From positions 1 through 64,000 of the forward strand of contig JAKSIC010000005.1 in assembly GCA_024399015.1 (NCBI GenBank): a stretch of 64,000 bases of DNA, read 5' to 3'. Below are positions 32,596-42,391 of this stretch, piece by piece (the first letter of the stretch is position 1; each line of letters opens with the position of its first letter). A program made the translations under genes and the position numbers. The notes beneath the pieces are model-generated. The model ran no database searches, was not told the origin of the DNA, and saw nothing but the letters and a program-made list of their open reading frames with translations. The stretch comes from Fibrobacter sp. (GTDB lineage: Bacteria; Fibrobacterota; Fibrobacteria; Fibrobacterales; Fibrobacteraceae).

Positions 32596-34230
32596 TTACA
32601 GCAAGCCCTTGAAGAAGTCGTTGCCCTTGTCATCCACGAGGATAAAGGCGGGGAAGTCCTTAATGGTGATCTTGCGGATTGCTTCCATGCCCAGTTCCGG
32701 GAAGGCAACGATGTCGTTGGACAGGATGTTCTGTTCAGCGAGGATTGCTGCCGGACCGCCGATGGAGCCCAGGTAGAAGCCACCGAACTTCTGGCAAGCG
32801 TCGGTAACATCCTGAGAACGGTTACCCTTAGCCACCATGATCATGGAGTGGCCCTTGCTCTGGAAGCGCATCACATACGGGTCCATACGGCCAGCAGTGG
32901 TAGGACCGAAGGAACCAGTGGGCATACCTTCCGGAGTCTTAGCCGGACCGGCGTAGTAAATCGGGTGGTTGGAAACAACTTCCAGAACCTTCTTTTCGAT
33001 ATCGGAAAGTTCCTGACCAGCTTCCTGCTTGTCGAGGATTTCAGCGATCTTGGCGTGAGCCATGTCGCGAGCCACAATCATAGTGCCCTTCAGGTTCAGG
33101 CGGGTTGCAACCGGGTACTTGGAGAGTTCAGCGCAAACGTCCTTCATGGGGCGGTCCAGATCGATTTCCACTGCGGCTGCGATGGGAGCTTCACCCTTCG
33201 GCAGGTACTGTTCCGGATTGTGTTCCATCTTTTCGAGCCAGAGGCCGTTTTCGTCGATCTTAGCCTTGATGTTACGGTCTGCAGAGCAGCTAACGCCAAT
33301 GGAAACCGGACAGCTAGCAGCGTGGCGGGGGCAGCGGATCACGCGAACGTCGTGAACGAGATACTTACCGCCGAACTGAGCACCGATGCCAGTCTTCTGG
33401 CAGATGTGGAGAACCTTTTCTTCCATTTCCACATCGCGGAACATACGGCCGCCTTCGGAACCGGTGGTCGGAAGATCATCGTAGTAACCGCAGCTAGCCA
33501 GCTTAACGGTGTGGGTATTCATTTCGGCAGAGGTACCGCCGATAACGATAGCCAGGTGGTACGGCGGGCAAGCAGCGGTACCGAGAGTCTTCACCTTTTC
33601 GGAGATGAACTTTTCAAGGTTCTTCGGGGTGAGGAGGGCCTTGGTCATGGGCCAGTAGTAAGTCTTGTTGGCAGAGCCACCGCCCTTGGCAACGAAGAGG
33701 AACTTCATGTCTGCACCTTCTTCGGCATGGATGTCGATCTGGGCAGGCAGGTTGCAAGCGGTATTCTTTTCTTCGTACATGGTCAGAGGAGCGATCTGGC
33801 TGTAGCGGAGATTCTTGGTGGTATAGGCATTGTAGATACCTTCGGAGATGGCTTCGAAATCATCGCAGCCAGTCCAGACCTGTTGACCCTTGTGGGCAAC
33901 GCAGATGGCGGTACCGGTATCCTGGCAGAACGGGAGCACGCCCTTGGCGGCAACGCATGCGTTCTTCAAGAGGGTAAGAGCAACGAACTTATCGTTGTCG
34001 GAAGCTTCCGGATCCTGGAGGATCTTTGCAACCTTGGCGGTGTGAGCCGGACGGAGACGGAAACTGACTTCTTCGAAAGCAGCCTGGGCGATCTTGGTGA
34101 GGGCTTCCTTAGAAACCTTCAGGATCTTCTTGCCTTCGAATTCGGCTACGGAAACGCCTTCCTTGCCGAGATTGACGTATTCGGTAGTGTCACCGGTGTG
34201 CTGCACGGTAGCTTCGTACTTAAATGCCAT
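32596..34230 (-). CDS. fumA: Class I fumarate hydratase
   Basis: 544 residues, a full-length iron-sulfur class I fumarase with alpha and beta parts in one chain. [10 protein letters not shown] carries a cluster Cys; [20 protein letters not shown] and [12 protein letters not shown] belong to the beta domain. It interconverts malate and fumarate in the cytosol, a step in the reductive branch to succinate in strict anaerobes of this kind. The oxygen-labile cluster suits an anaerobe. The gene stands alone, with repeats in front of it rather than a standard promoter. Confidence 0.93.
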   Translation of the reverse strand: MAFKYEATVQHTGDTTEYVNLGKEGVSVAEFEGKKILKVSKEALTKIAQAAFEEVSFRLRPAHTAKVAKILQDPEASDNDKFVALTLLKNACVAAKGVLPFCQDTGTAICVAHKGQQVWTGCDDFEAISEGIYNAYTTKNLRYSQIAPLTMYEEKNTACNLPAQIDIHAEEGADMKFLFVAKGGGSANKTYYWPMTKALLTPKNLEKFISEKVKTLGTAACPPYHLAIVIGGTSAEMNTHTVKLASCGYYDDLPTTGSEGGRMFRDVEMEEKVLHICQKTGIGAQFGGKYLVHDVRVIRCPRHAASCPVSIGVSCSADRNIKAKIDENGLWLEKMEHNPEQYLPKGEAPIAAAVEIDLDRPMKDVCAELSKYPVATRLNLKGTMIVARDMAHAKIAEILDKQEAGQELSDIEKKVLEVVSNHPIYYAGPAKTPEGMPTGSFGPTTAGRMDPYVMRFQSKGHSMIMVAKGNRSQDVTDACQKFGGFYLGSIGGPAAILAEQNILSNDIVAFPELGMEAIRKITIKDFPAFILVDDKGNDFFKGLL

Positions 34231-34249
34231 AAATATGCCTCTGGGTTAG

Positions 34250-34277
34250 ACGAGAGACGAGAGACGAGAGACGAGAG
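34250..34277. repeat. Four-fold heptanucleotide repeat ACGAGAG
   Basis: ACGAGAG occurs four times without interruption (34250, 34257, 34264, 34271), 20 bases upstream of the fumarase start codon on the leader side. Confidence 0.92.
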
Positions 34278-34314
34278 ATTCTCGGACAGGTCCTTCATTT
34301 CTCATGATTTCGGC

Positions 34315-34417
34315 AATTACAAATTACGAATTACGAATTACAAGATTTAACCAGGCAGCGCAGCTGCGATTATTCCTCTCATAATTCATACTTTATAATT
34401 CATAACTCGTAATTACC
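34315..34417. repeat. Inverted pair of AATTAYG heptad arrays
   Basis: Left: AATTACA, AATTACG, AATTACG, AATTACA at 34315-34342. Right: AATTCAT, ACTTTAT, AATTCAT, AACTCGT, AATTACC at 34383-34417, which is the reverse complement of the same consensus. The 40-base interval contains the palindrome GCGCAGCTGCG. The pair can fold into a long hairpin. Confidence 0.88.
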
Positions 34418-34724
34418 CGTAGGGTTAAAAGTTACGAGGAAAAATTACATAAAAAAAGGGACAAAGGGGGAGCGCCCTCCCCTGGCTCCAGCCTTTTTTC
34501 ACGGGGACCCCTTCCCAAGTACCCTTCCAGACGGCTCCCCCTGGTCGCCGGGGACCCCTAAAAGTCTTCCGCCACCCCTCCCCAAAGCGCCCAAAATCGG
34601 CAAAAAGGGAAAAAAGAACCACAATTAGGAAGATTTTGTAACTTTTTTTAGATAAAGTCGTTCTAATCTTCAAAAGATGAGTTATTTTTTGACGGTAAAA
34701 ATTTTAAAAACAAAGAGGGATACT

Positions 34725-35390
34725 ATGAAGATGAAGAACTTGGTCCTGGCAACTATGATTGCCTCCGCTGTCGCATTTGCCGCTCCGGCAAAGAAGGCTG
34801 CTGCCGCTCCGGCTCCTGCAAAGGCTGCACCGGCTGCTGAAGTTGCCGCTCCTGCTGCTGAAGCTCCGAAGGCTGAAGCCGCTGCACCGGCTGCTGAAGC
34901 TGCTGCTCCTGCCGCTGAAGCTGCTGCACCGGCTGCCGAAGCCGCCGCTCCTGCCGCTGAAGCTGCACCGGCTGCCGAAGCCGCTCCTGCTGCTGAAGCT
35001 GCTCCTGCCGCTGAAGCCGCTCCTGCCGAAGCTGCCGCTGCTGAAGCACCTGCTGCCGAAGCCGCTCCTGCCGAAGCTGCCGCTGCCGAAGCACCTGCCG
35101 CCGAAGCCGCTCCCGCCGCTGAAGCTGCTCCTGCTGAAGCTCAGACCGAAGTTCTCGAAGCAAAGACTGAAGAAGCACCGGTTGACACCGCTGCTCTCGC
35201 TAAGGCTGAAGAAGAAAAGAAGGCTGCCGAAGCTAAGGCTAAGGCTGAAGCCGAAGAAACCGCAAAGGCTGAAGGCGAATCCCAGGGCGCAGCTAAGAGC
35301 TCCATCATGGACAATCCGTGGGAATTCCTGGCCGTTTCCGCAGCATTCATCGCTTCCGTGCTCGTGATCATCTTCACTGGCAAGGACTAA
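34725..35390 (+). CDS. Exported Ala/Pro/Glu-repeat protein with C-terminal membrane anchor
   Basis: 221 residues. A signal-like N terminus (MKMKNLVLATMIASAVAFA) is followed by about 120 residues of AAEAAPAAEAAPAEA-type repeats with some Lys, then a Glu/Lys/Ala helical segment and a single membrane segment near the C terminus (FLAVSAAFIASVLVIIFTGKD). It probably spans the periplasm as a stiff or extended stalk anchored at one membrane. No enzymatic domain is seen. DNA repeats (GCTGAAGCTGCTCC) predict length variation by slippage. GAGGGA lies just before the ATG. Confidence 0.75.
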   Translation: MKMKNLVLATMIASAVAFAAPAKKAAAAPAPAKAAPAAEVAAPAAEAPKAEAAAPAAEAAAPAAEAAAPAAEAAAPAAEAAPAAEAAPAAEAAPAAEAAPAEAAAAEAPAAEAAPAEAAAAEAPAAEAAPAAEAAPAEAQTEVLEAKTEEAPVDTAALAKAEEEKKAAEAKAKAEAEETAKAEGESQGAAKSSIMDNPWEFLAVSAAFIASVLVIIFTGKD

Positions 35391-35433
35391 TTGAGACGCA
35401 AGGGGCAACGCCCCTTGGAACCCCTGCAAAAAG

Positions 35434-35453
35434 GCCCGCTATGCGGGCTTTTT
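35434..35453 (+). terminator. Intrinsic terminator 1 after the repeat-protein gene
   Basis: GCCCGC, TAT loop, GCGGGC, followed by five T; AAAAAG on the left extends pairing to both directions. Confidence 0.88.
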
Positions 35454-35520
35454 GCGTTTTTACATGACCGCTCAGCTACAATGCGGGTATTGAACCTGCG
35501 TTCAGCTTCGCTCTCAAAAC

Positions 35521-35546
35521 AAAAGCCCCGCCATAAGCGGGGTTTT
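35521..35546. terminator. Intrinsic terminator 2 (bidirectional)
   Basis: AAAAGCCCCGC, CATAA loop, GCGGGGTTTT gives a stem with T-tracts readable from both strands. Confidence 0.88.
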
Positions 35547-35591
35547 GTTTTTCACAGTGAGACACAGAGCGCTCGTTTCCCCCAAAAAAAA

Positions 35592-35622
35592 GCTCCGTTG
35601 CAAAACGGGGCATTCTTTTTTT
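35592..35622 (+). terminator. Intrinsic terminator 3
   Basis: GCTCCGTT and AACGGGGC pair over eight bases (one T-G) around a GCAA tetraloop, with a T-run shortly after. Confidence 0.75.
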
Positions 35623-35761
35623 CAAAAATTCAGGTTTTTGTAGCCTAAATCACGGCTTTTTACGTAGTAAACTTTTCGTAACATTTGCGTTTCGAAATTT
35701 TAACCTTCGCGATTAAAAGTCCACACTTTTGGGAGCATTAAAGGAACACTTTATTGCTTAT

Positions 35762-35779
35762 TTGTGAGCCATTTCACAA
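35762..35779. promoter_or_regulatory. Perfect CRP/FNR-type palindrome upstream of the GH9 operon
   Basis: TTGTGAGCCATTTCACAA contains the complete TGTGA-N6-TCACA core of cAMP-receptor-protein sites, centred about 98 bases before the first cellulase start codon. By uniform-base estimate a perfect 10-base core is expected about 0.06 times in 64 kb. Confidence 0.6.
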
Positions 35780-35868
35780 TTTTAAATCTATTTTACAAAT
35801 ATCGTGTTTGGTATGTTGGGTCGGGCATTTTGTGTCCGCTGTTTTTGGATGTAATAAAAGGAGGCGTT

Positions 35869-38800
35869 ATGCCGCTGAAAAAACTCGCTCTCGTTGCATT
35901 GACTGCAGCCACCACCTTGATGGCCGCAACTGATAAAACACAGCCTACACCTTACGACCTTATCAGGCCCGTTTGGCCGTTGACTTGGGACGAGTCCGTA
36001 TTCGACCGTTACGACACCACCGTGACCAAAAAGCACAACATGGTGCCCAAAAACAGAAAGCCCGCCGCTTTTGCACCCAACGAGTTCATCCCGGATACAC
36101 TGAACCAGGCCTACCTGGACGCTATTAACGTCCGTATGTCCCCCATCCGTATCAACCAGGCCGGCTATATGGAAGACGATCCGGAACGCCAGTTCTACTT
36201 CGTGGGCACAGCCACCACCTTCGAAGTGGTGGATCAGAACGGCAAGTCCCTTTCCCCGAAGGTCACCGGCACATTCCGCTCCTCCGGTAAGGAAACTTCC
36301 TCCGACTGGACCATTATCGCAGGCACCAACGCCGCCACCAACGACCAGAAGCGCTATCAAGTGGATATCACTGGCCAGTCCGGCACGGTGCAGATCGGTA
36401 ACATTCCTGGCAATGTTCCCACCGAAACCCGCTTGCGTATCAAGGTGGGCAGTGAAATTTCCAGTACTTTCATCATCAGTAACCGTGTCTACTCCATGGT
36501 GCGCGCCGCCGCCCTTAAGTTCTACGGCATTAACCGTAGTGGTAACGGTGATTCCTGGTTCCACAAGGCAAGCCATACTAAGGATGGCGCAGGTCCTGTC
36601 GTGACCGGCGCTAAAGATGTCCGCGACTTTAACCAGTACAATGCATCCCTGGAAGGAACCCTTGAAGGCGGTTACTACGACTGCGGTGACCACCTGAAGG
36701 AATCCCAGACCCAGATGTACGCCTTCATGGTGGCCGCAGTGATGGCCGCAACCAATCCTGATGGCGACGAAGACCTTTACGCATTCAACCAGAGCGAAAC
36801 TCAGAATACCGACGGTATTCCCGACATGCTCCGTGAAGCAAAGCACGGTGCAGACTTTGTACTCCGCGCCTACAACCGCGCCAAGGGCGTCATTGACGAC
36901 ATGGCTCTTTCTGTGGGTAACTTCGGTTCTGACCACGGCTGGTGGGGCCGTCCTGAAAACCAGGACCTGCTCCCCATTAACGGCACCGCAGCAGCAACAG
37001 ACCGCGGTGGCCCCGTTTCCCGTATTGTCCGTCTCGGTGAAGTCGGTTCCAACATCGGTAGTGAAACTGCCGCTGGTCTCGCAATTCTCGCCAAGGACTA
37101 TGCTATTTACGACAAGCCCTTTGCCGACTCCTGCTTGATGGTGGCAAAGAAGATGTACGAATTCGCAAAGAACCTGAAGCTGAAGGAAAAGAACCTTGGC
37201 CCAGGCACCTACGACGGAGGCAAGCCTTACAAAAACAACACAATGGCAGACACTTGGTCCTCCCCTGCATATAACGGCAATAACGAATCACACGACGACT
37301 TGGCTCTCGCAGCAATTGCACTTCACTATGCAACCTACGAAGACACCAAGGACATGTCCTACTTGAACGATGCTGTAGAAGATAAGCAGATTGGCGTCCT
37401 GCAGGAATCGGACTACGGTTTCTTCCCCGGTGGTTGGATGGCATGGGGTCGCGACGGTATGCGCAAGAGCTTCAAGAACACCAGCTGGGCAAACGCCTAC
37501 ACCTATGCACTTTACGCTTTCTACAAGCTTTTGCTCAAGGATGACGCCACCGCAGCCAAGTACGGCATTTCCAGCGAAAAGCGTCTGGACTACGCAGCTC
37601 GCGTAGGCTTGACCATGGGTACAAACCTTGTGGCTATGAAGGTCGAAGGTTCCGAAAAAATTAGCATCCCCACATTGAACAAGTGGAATACAGAAACCGT
37701 TTCCTTCGGAGACCTTTGGTACAACATGCAAACCGACCAGACCTGGATTTACAACCGTTACCAGGCAGGCAATATTTTTGAAATGCTGGCATACGCCGAC
37801 GTGACCAAGGATTTGGAACTGATCGACCTGCCGGGCGGTGTTGGTATCCAGACCTGGAACTCCGAAAGAATCAGACAGGTCGCTATCAACCAGTTGAACT
37901 ATCTGCTTGGTGTGAACCCCTGGGACGTTTCCTACATCCTGGGTATCGGTGACAAGAACGACGCTCACCCCCACCACCGTGCAGCCAACCCCGAAGGAAA
38001 GAACCAGCCGGGTGCAGCCTACAAGTACAATCCGCCTGTAGGCGCCCTTTATGGCGGCGTAACTCCGGGTGCAATGGATTATGTGACCGGAAAGTCCAAT
38101 TCCATCGTCCCGGACAACAAGAGCTGGGAAGACTACCACAAGTCTGAAACCTGTATTGACGCAGCCGCAGTTCTCGTTAGTTCCACCGCAATCGCAGCAG
38201 CAAAGTACGACCGCACCACACCGCCGAAGGTCAGCGTGGAAATCCGCCATGTCAGCATGGACTCCGCTATCGTGATGGTCAAGCTTTCCAATCGTGGTTT
38301 TGCACAGCTCGCCTATGGCACCACCGAAACCGCAATGACGACCGCAGCAACCCCCGACACCAACAAGGCCGGCATGCAGCACGAAATCATTCTCCGCGGT
38401 TTGGAAAAGGGAACCACCTACTACTTCTACGCAGTGGGTACAAACGCCTACGCTGCAGACAGCATCACCGTAAAGTACATGGTGGACAGCACCCAGACCC
38501 CGTTCAGCTTCACCACCTTGAATACTGTTGAAAACGCCCAGATTAACAACATTACCGTTTGCAACCTCTTCGGTGACACCGCAGAAGTCATGTGGTACAC
38601 CCCCAACGGTGAATACGAATCCAAGATTTACTGGGATACCGTTGCTCATGCAAACGCAAGCGACTACGCGTTCAATTCCGGCGCAGGCAACGCAGATGTA
38701 TCCGGCATTCCTACCAAGTTCCACTACGTAAAGATCGGCGGTCTTAAGGAACAGACCACCTACTACTTCATGGTTGAAAGCAACGGCGTCCAGCAGAATG

Positions 38801-41800
38801 TTGACGACAAGGGAAATATTCTGAAGTTCACCACGCCGGTAGGCTGGTACGACTTCAGCGTCCGTGGTTACCAGTACATCTTTGGAGGCATGGATTTCCT
38901 GAACCTGAATGTGTATAACAACGAAGCAAGGCCTTTCGACAGCTTGACGCTCCGTTTGTACTTTACAGCAACTCCGGATCAGGTCGAAAAGTGTGCCACC
39001 TTGATTGACTCAGACATTTGCCAGGCCTACGACGAAGCCGGTTTTAACAAGCCTTGCGAAAATGACAGAGAACTTCGCGACCTATTGCGCGCCGCCTTGC
39101 CAGTTCGCCTAGACGACACCTACAACCCCGAGGACGGGACCTACTCCTACTACTTCCCCGCTCCGCTGGGTTCCTCCACCATTAAGTCCCAGTCTCGTCT
39201 CCGTATTGACTTCGGCTTCTCTTCCGGTATGTCCAACGACGGCTACAAGACTTGCGAAACCCTCCGTACGCCCGGTAAGAAGCGTTTCACCAAGGAAACC
39301 GGCGACTGGTCCTGGCGTCCCCACAAGTTCCAGGAAGACGGTGCTGACTACGACGGTATGCCTATCGAAGACAAGGACTACGGCGACATCGATGGAGACG
39401 TTCCTGTAGACCCGTATATCACCGTCTATCGTAAGGGCGAGTTCATCTGGGGTTACAGCCCGTCCAAGCAGGAAATGTCCCATAAGAAGGCTCACTACGA
39501 AATTGAAGTCACCTACGATGCTCCGTTCAATGTATCCGACGGATCCTACGTGCAGATTGACCAGACCAGCAGCACTGTCTGGGTAACCGGTCATGCATTC
39601 GTTTCTGAAGGCGGCTACATTACCAAGATTTGGGCAAACGGTGAATTGATTGATGCACAGCCGGTCTCCGCATTCGGCGGCGAACGATTCCTCGTATCTT
39701 CTACCGGAACCGTTATCGGCCATTACAATTCTGGCGCAGAAGGAAACAATCCTGACTCCCTCGGCCTCTGGACTTTGAATATTCCTGTGAAGATGGGTAT
39801 CGGTAGCAACAAGATCGACATCACCCTGTTTGCAGGCGCCGACCCCGAATGCCAGGAATGCACCGAAAACGGTGGCTGCGCATTCGTGAACAGAACCTAC
39901 TACGTCCAGTTCACTCGCGGTAACCTGACCGCATCCGCCCTCACCATCAAGGATGTCCAGGGCAACGCAGTCAGCAGCCCGGCCGACCCGAAGAATACTT
40001 CCTTCTACATATTCCTGACAGACAAGGACAAGGCAAACCATAAGGGCGATTTGAACGTCAAGGTCATCAACGGAAAGAAGCAGGACACCTTGCTTGTGAA
40101 GATGGTCGAAGACGCAACAAACCCGGGCTCCTTCAAGAGCGCCAACATGATTTCCGCAGTCTCTATCGCAAAGAACGTCAGAAACAACACTCAGATTTCC
40201 TTCTTTGCAGGTGACACCATCCAGGTCATCTACCTCGACCCGGATGACGAAGAAGACATCTCTAGACAGACCTTCTTCGCCGAAGCAACCATGCCGATGC
40301 CTCAGAAGATCCTCGCTCAGGATTCCGACTGCGACAACATCGCCGACAAGTTGCTGGTTCAGTTCAGCAACGCACTTAGCGTAAACTACAGCTTCGACAG
40401 CATCCGCGTTTTCATCGACGGAATGAAGGACACTGTAACTCTCGCAGTAAATCCGGCATCCGCCGTAGACCAGAGTGACGTGCTGATTGATTTGCCCGCA
40501 GCCTTGGGCATTCCTGAAAATGCGGTTCCCATGGGCAAGGCCACCATTTACATGAAGGCCGAAGGCATCGTCCAGAGCGAAAGCTTTGACATTAGAGACG
40601 GTATTCCGCCGCGCCTCCAGAGCGTGACCCTCCTTGAAAATCCGGACCACGCCGCAGAATACGACACCGTGATGATTTCCTTCACCGAGCCGGTTCAGCC
40701 CTTCAAGGCATGGCCGCTGGTCGTATTCGACGTCAATGGCGCAGGAATCACCCAGGAATCCATCCAGGTTATCGGAACCCCCACTACCGACAACGATGGC
40801 AAGAGCTACATGTTCACCATTGCCGGTAACGACAAGGGCAAAATCCTTCCCATCGGTGCTCTCGCAATGATCAACGGAGCAGTCCAGATTGCAGACAACA
40901 ACTTCAATATGCTGGATCCGAAGGTTACTTGTACGCAGGTCTACATCGCGGAAACCCCGAGACCGGTTCCTGTGACCCTCGCCGAAATGCGCGACATCGA
41001 AGGCGACGGCTATCCGGATGAAATCTACGTACGCTTCGAAAAGAAGCTCCGCAACAAGGATGTCCTCGACAGCTTCGTTGTAGAATGGGGTCTCAAGTCC
41101 GAAATCAGAAGTTTCATTACAAAGGCAGATACTTCTTCTGGAAGCATCGTCCCCACAAGCGAACTCTGGTCCATCGTTGACAGCATCTCTGAACCTTACG
41201 AACTCATGATTGACTCTGTGGTATCTATCGTAAGAGACACCTTCAGCATCTTGACCATCAAGATTCCGACCACAAACTCCTTCTCTAAGGGAGCAACCAC
41301 TGGTCCCTACGAAGGTTACGGCCGAATCACTCCGCGTCTCGGACCTGAAGGCGGTTTCTTTGACAAGCGCTACCCGGTAAGCGATAAGTGCCCGCCGATC
41401 ATCGTAAGCACCTCCTGGAGAACTTTCGACGTAGGTGGCAAGCAGATGGACGCACTTGAAGTTACCGCTTCCGAACCGTTGGATACCATTGGTCAGAACA
41501 CCGATTACTTCGAACGTCTCCGCGATGGCTTTGCAGGAACCTACTATAGCCCGAAGACAACCCTCGAGCTTGACGCCTACAAGTCTTCCAGCAAGAGCTA
41601 CTCTCTGAACTACCCCCATGAATCGCCCAACGCATTCTGGCTCACAGACTCCATCCGTCTCGTGCCCAACGCAGAACGTGCCTACCTCAAGGACAAGGCC
41701 GGCTTGATCGCAGGTCCTGGAACTCCTTGGGTACCCATTGTTGGTCGAATCACCAAGGCTAAGTTCAAGATTGATATGGTGGAACCGATTACTAACGGCA

Positions 41801-42360
41801 AGAACGACGTATTCTACGGTGGCCTGCCGCTGCTTCCCAACGAAAACTTCAGACTTTCCGTGAAGAACAAGGACGATGCAACTCTGGTCGTGGCCTCCGG
41901 CTCCCAGAAGCTTAAGAACGTAACGTCCTTCCCGATTCAGAACTACCTGCACGCAGGTCCTGTGTTCAAGATCGAGATCACCATGCCTGATGTTCTGGAC
42001 AGCACCGAACTCGGTGAAGCTAAGCGTTCCTATGAAATCTCCCTGGCAATGGATTTGTACAGCAATACCGGTTCCTACGTGAACAGCACCACTTACAAGT
42101 TCAACCCGATGGAATACGTTGACTACATTTCTCCGGCAAACAGCTCGCTGACCTTCTATCTTGAATGGTGCGCACCCAATGATTATCCGTTGAGCGCCGA
42201 AGGCAAGAAGATTGCAACTGGTCCTTACATTGCCAAGTTCACCACAAAGGCAAAGGGCAAGTACACAGCAACTCGTCCGGATACAGATGACAACACCAAG
42301 AGCATCAACGCCAGCGAAACTCTTACAAAGACATTCGGCTTTAGGAGAGTCAAGAAATAA
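35869..42360 (+). CDS. Giant secreted GH9 cellulase (first of a tandem pair)
   Basis: 2163 residues. Signal peptide MPLKKLALVALTAATTLMAA, N-terminal cellulase Ig-like domain (about 85-180, IRINQAGY), then the GH9 catalytic domain (about 210-785) with catalytic Asp271 and Asp274 in YDCGD, HPHHR (700-704) and general acid Glu760 in SETCID. Two FN3-like domains (about 788-985), a beta-rich region that may bind cellulose (about 990-1190), and several beta-sandwich modules starting with calcium-loop-like DSDCDNIADK or EGDGYPDE follow. The C terminus is TKTFGFRRVKK. It should hydrolyse beta-1,4-glucan outside the cell. AGGAGG sits five bases before the ATG at 35869. A second GH9 gene follows. Confidence 0.93.
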   Translation: MPLKKLALVALTAATTLMAATDKTQPTPYDLIRPVWPLTWDESVFDRYDTTVTKKHNMVPKNRKPAAFAPNEFIPDTLNQAYLDAINVRMSPIRINQAGYMEDDPERQFYFVGTATTFEVVDQNGKSLSPKVTGTFRSSGKETSSDWTIIAGTNAATNDQKRYQVDITGQSGTVQIGNIPGNVPTETRLRIKVGSEISSTFIISNRVYSMVRAAALKFYGINRSGNGDSWFHKASHTKDGAGPVVTGAKDVRDFNQYNASLEGTLEGGYYDCGDHLKESQTQMYAFMVAAVMAATNPDGDEDLYAFNQSETQNTDGIPDMLREAKHGADFVLRAYNRAKGVIDDMALSVGNFGSDHGWWGRPENQDLLPINGTAAATDRGGPVSRIVRLGEVGSNIGSETAAGLAILAKDYAIYDKPFADSCLMVAKKMYEFAKNLKLKEKNLGPGTYDGGKPYKNNTMADTWSSPAYNGNNESHDDLALAAIALHYATYEDTKDMSYLNDAVEDKQIGVLQESDYGFFPGGWMAWGRDGMRKSFKNTSWANAYTYALYAFYKLLLKDDATAAKYGISSEKRLDYAARVGLTMGTNLVAMKVEGSEKISIPTLNKWNTETVSFGDLWYNMQTDQTWIYNRYQAGNIFEMLAYADVTKDLELIDLPGGVGIQTWNSERIRQVAINQLNYLLGVNPWDVSYILGIGDKNDAHPHHRAANPEGKNQPGAAYKYNPPVGALYGGVTPGAMDYVTGKSNSIVPDNKSWEDYHKSETCIDAAAVLVSSTAIAAAKYDRTTPPKVSVEIRHVSMDSAIVMVKLSNRGFAQLAYGTTETAMTTAATPDTNKAGMQHEIILRGLEKGTTYYFYAVGTNAYAADSITVKYMVDSTQTPFSFTTLNTVENAQINNITVCNLFGDTAEVMWYTPNGEYESKIYWDTVAHANASDYAFNSGAGNADVSGIPTKFHYVKIGGLKEQTTYYFMVESNGVQQNVDDKGNILKFTTPVGWYDFSVRGYQYIFGGMDFLNLNVYNNEARPFDSLTLRLYFTATPDQVEKCATLIDSDICQAYDEAGFNKPCENDRELRDLLRAALPVRLDDTYNPEDGTYSYYFPAPLGSSTIKSQSRLRIDFGFSSGMSNDGYKTCETLRTPGKKRFTKETGDWSWRPHKFQEDGADYDGMPIEDKDYGDIDGDVPVDPYITVYRKGEFIWGYSPSKQEMSHKKAHYEIEVTYDAPFNVSDGSYVQIDQTSSTVWVTGHAFVSEGGYITKIWANGELIDAQPVSAFGGERFLVSSTGTVIGHYNSGAEGNNPDSLGLWTLNIPVKMGIGSNKIDITLFAGADPECQECTENGGCAFVNRTYYVQFTRGNLTASALTIKDVQGNAVSSPADPKNTSFYIFLTDKDKANHKGDLNVKVINGKKQDTLLVKMVEDATNPGSFKSANMISAVSIAKNVRNNTQISFFAGDTIQVIYLDPDDEEDISRQTFFAEATMPMPQKILAQDSDCDNIADKLLVQFSNALSVNYSFDSIRVFIDGMKDTVTLAVNPASAVDQSDVLIDLPAALGIPENAVPMGKATIYMKAEGIVQSESFDIRDGIPPRLQSVTLLENPDHAAEYDTVMISFTEPVQPFKAWPLVVFDVNGAGITQESIQVIGTPTTDNDGKSYMFTIAGNDKGKILPIGALAMINGAVQIADNNFNMLDPKVTCTQVYIAETPRPVPVTLAEMRDIEGDGYPDEIYVRFEKKLRNKDVLDSFVVEWGLKSEIRSFITKADTSSGSIVPTSELWSIVDSISEPYELMIDSVVSIVRDTFSILTIKIPTTNSFSKGATTGPYEGYGRITPRLGPEGGFFDKRYPVSDKCPPIIVSTSWRTFDVGGKQMDALEVTASEPLDTIGQNTDYFERLRDGFAGTYYSPKTTLELDAYKSSSKSYSLNYPHESPNAFWLTDSIRLVPNAERAYLKDKAGLIAGPGTPWVPIVGRITKAKFKIDMVEPITNGKNDVFYGGLPLLPNENFRLSVKNKDDATLVVASGSQKLKNVTSFPIQNYLHAGPVFKIEITMPDVLDSTELGEAKRSYEISLAMDLYSNTGSYVNSTTYKFNPMEYVDYISPANSSLTFYLEWCAPNDYPLSAEGKKIATGPYIAKFTTKAKGKYTATRPDTDDNTKSINASETLTKTFGFRRVKK

Positions 42361-42391
42361 GATGGTCTCTTGAATGTACATTTGATGCAAG

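Larger units (their letters stand above)
34231..34724. other. 500-base intergenic region with heptad and G/C-rich repeats
   Basis: The region carries no convincing gene; a minus-strand frame at 34425-34673 has biased composition and no ribosome site. Heptads (ACGAGAG, AATTACG, AATTATG) cover 34250-34417. A G/C-rich segment (about 34466-34575) has GGGGAGCGCCC and two GGGGACCCC palindromes. The right end is AT-rich and supplies the promoter and the GAGG ribosome site of the next gene. Confidence 0.55.
35391..35868. other. Intergenic region with three terminators and the GH9 promoter region
   Basis: No gene is seen. Three hairpins in a row (35434-35453, 35526-35546, 35592-35622) insulate the cellulase operon from the gene before it. 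The right part is AT-rich and contains the CRP-type palindrome at 35762-35779. No clear -35/-10 pair could be fixed; a TTTACA at 35813 is one candidate. Confidence 0.6.

Noticed and set aside
34425-34673. 82-residue minus-strand frame upstream of the Ala-rich gene
   Set aside because: It runs through the G/C-rich repeat with GGGGACCCC palindromes, lacks a ribosome site and has unusual Gly/Arg/Pro composition.
35391-35648. Plus-strand frame of 85 residues after the Ala-rich gene
   Set aside because: It covers three terminator hairpins and is very unlikely to be coding.
35741-35758. Sigma54-like GGAACACTTTATTGC upstream of the GH9 operon
   Set aside because: GG and GC are separated by 11 bases instead of 10, and the -24 element is imperfect; kept only as a near miss.
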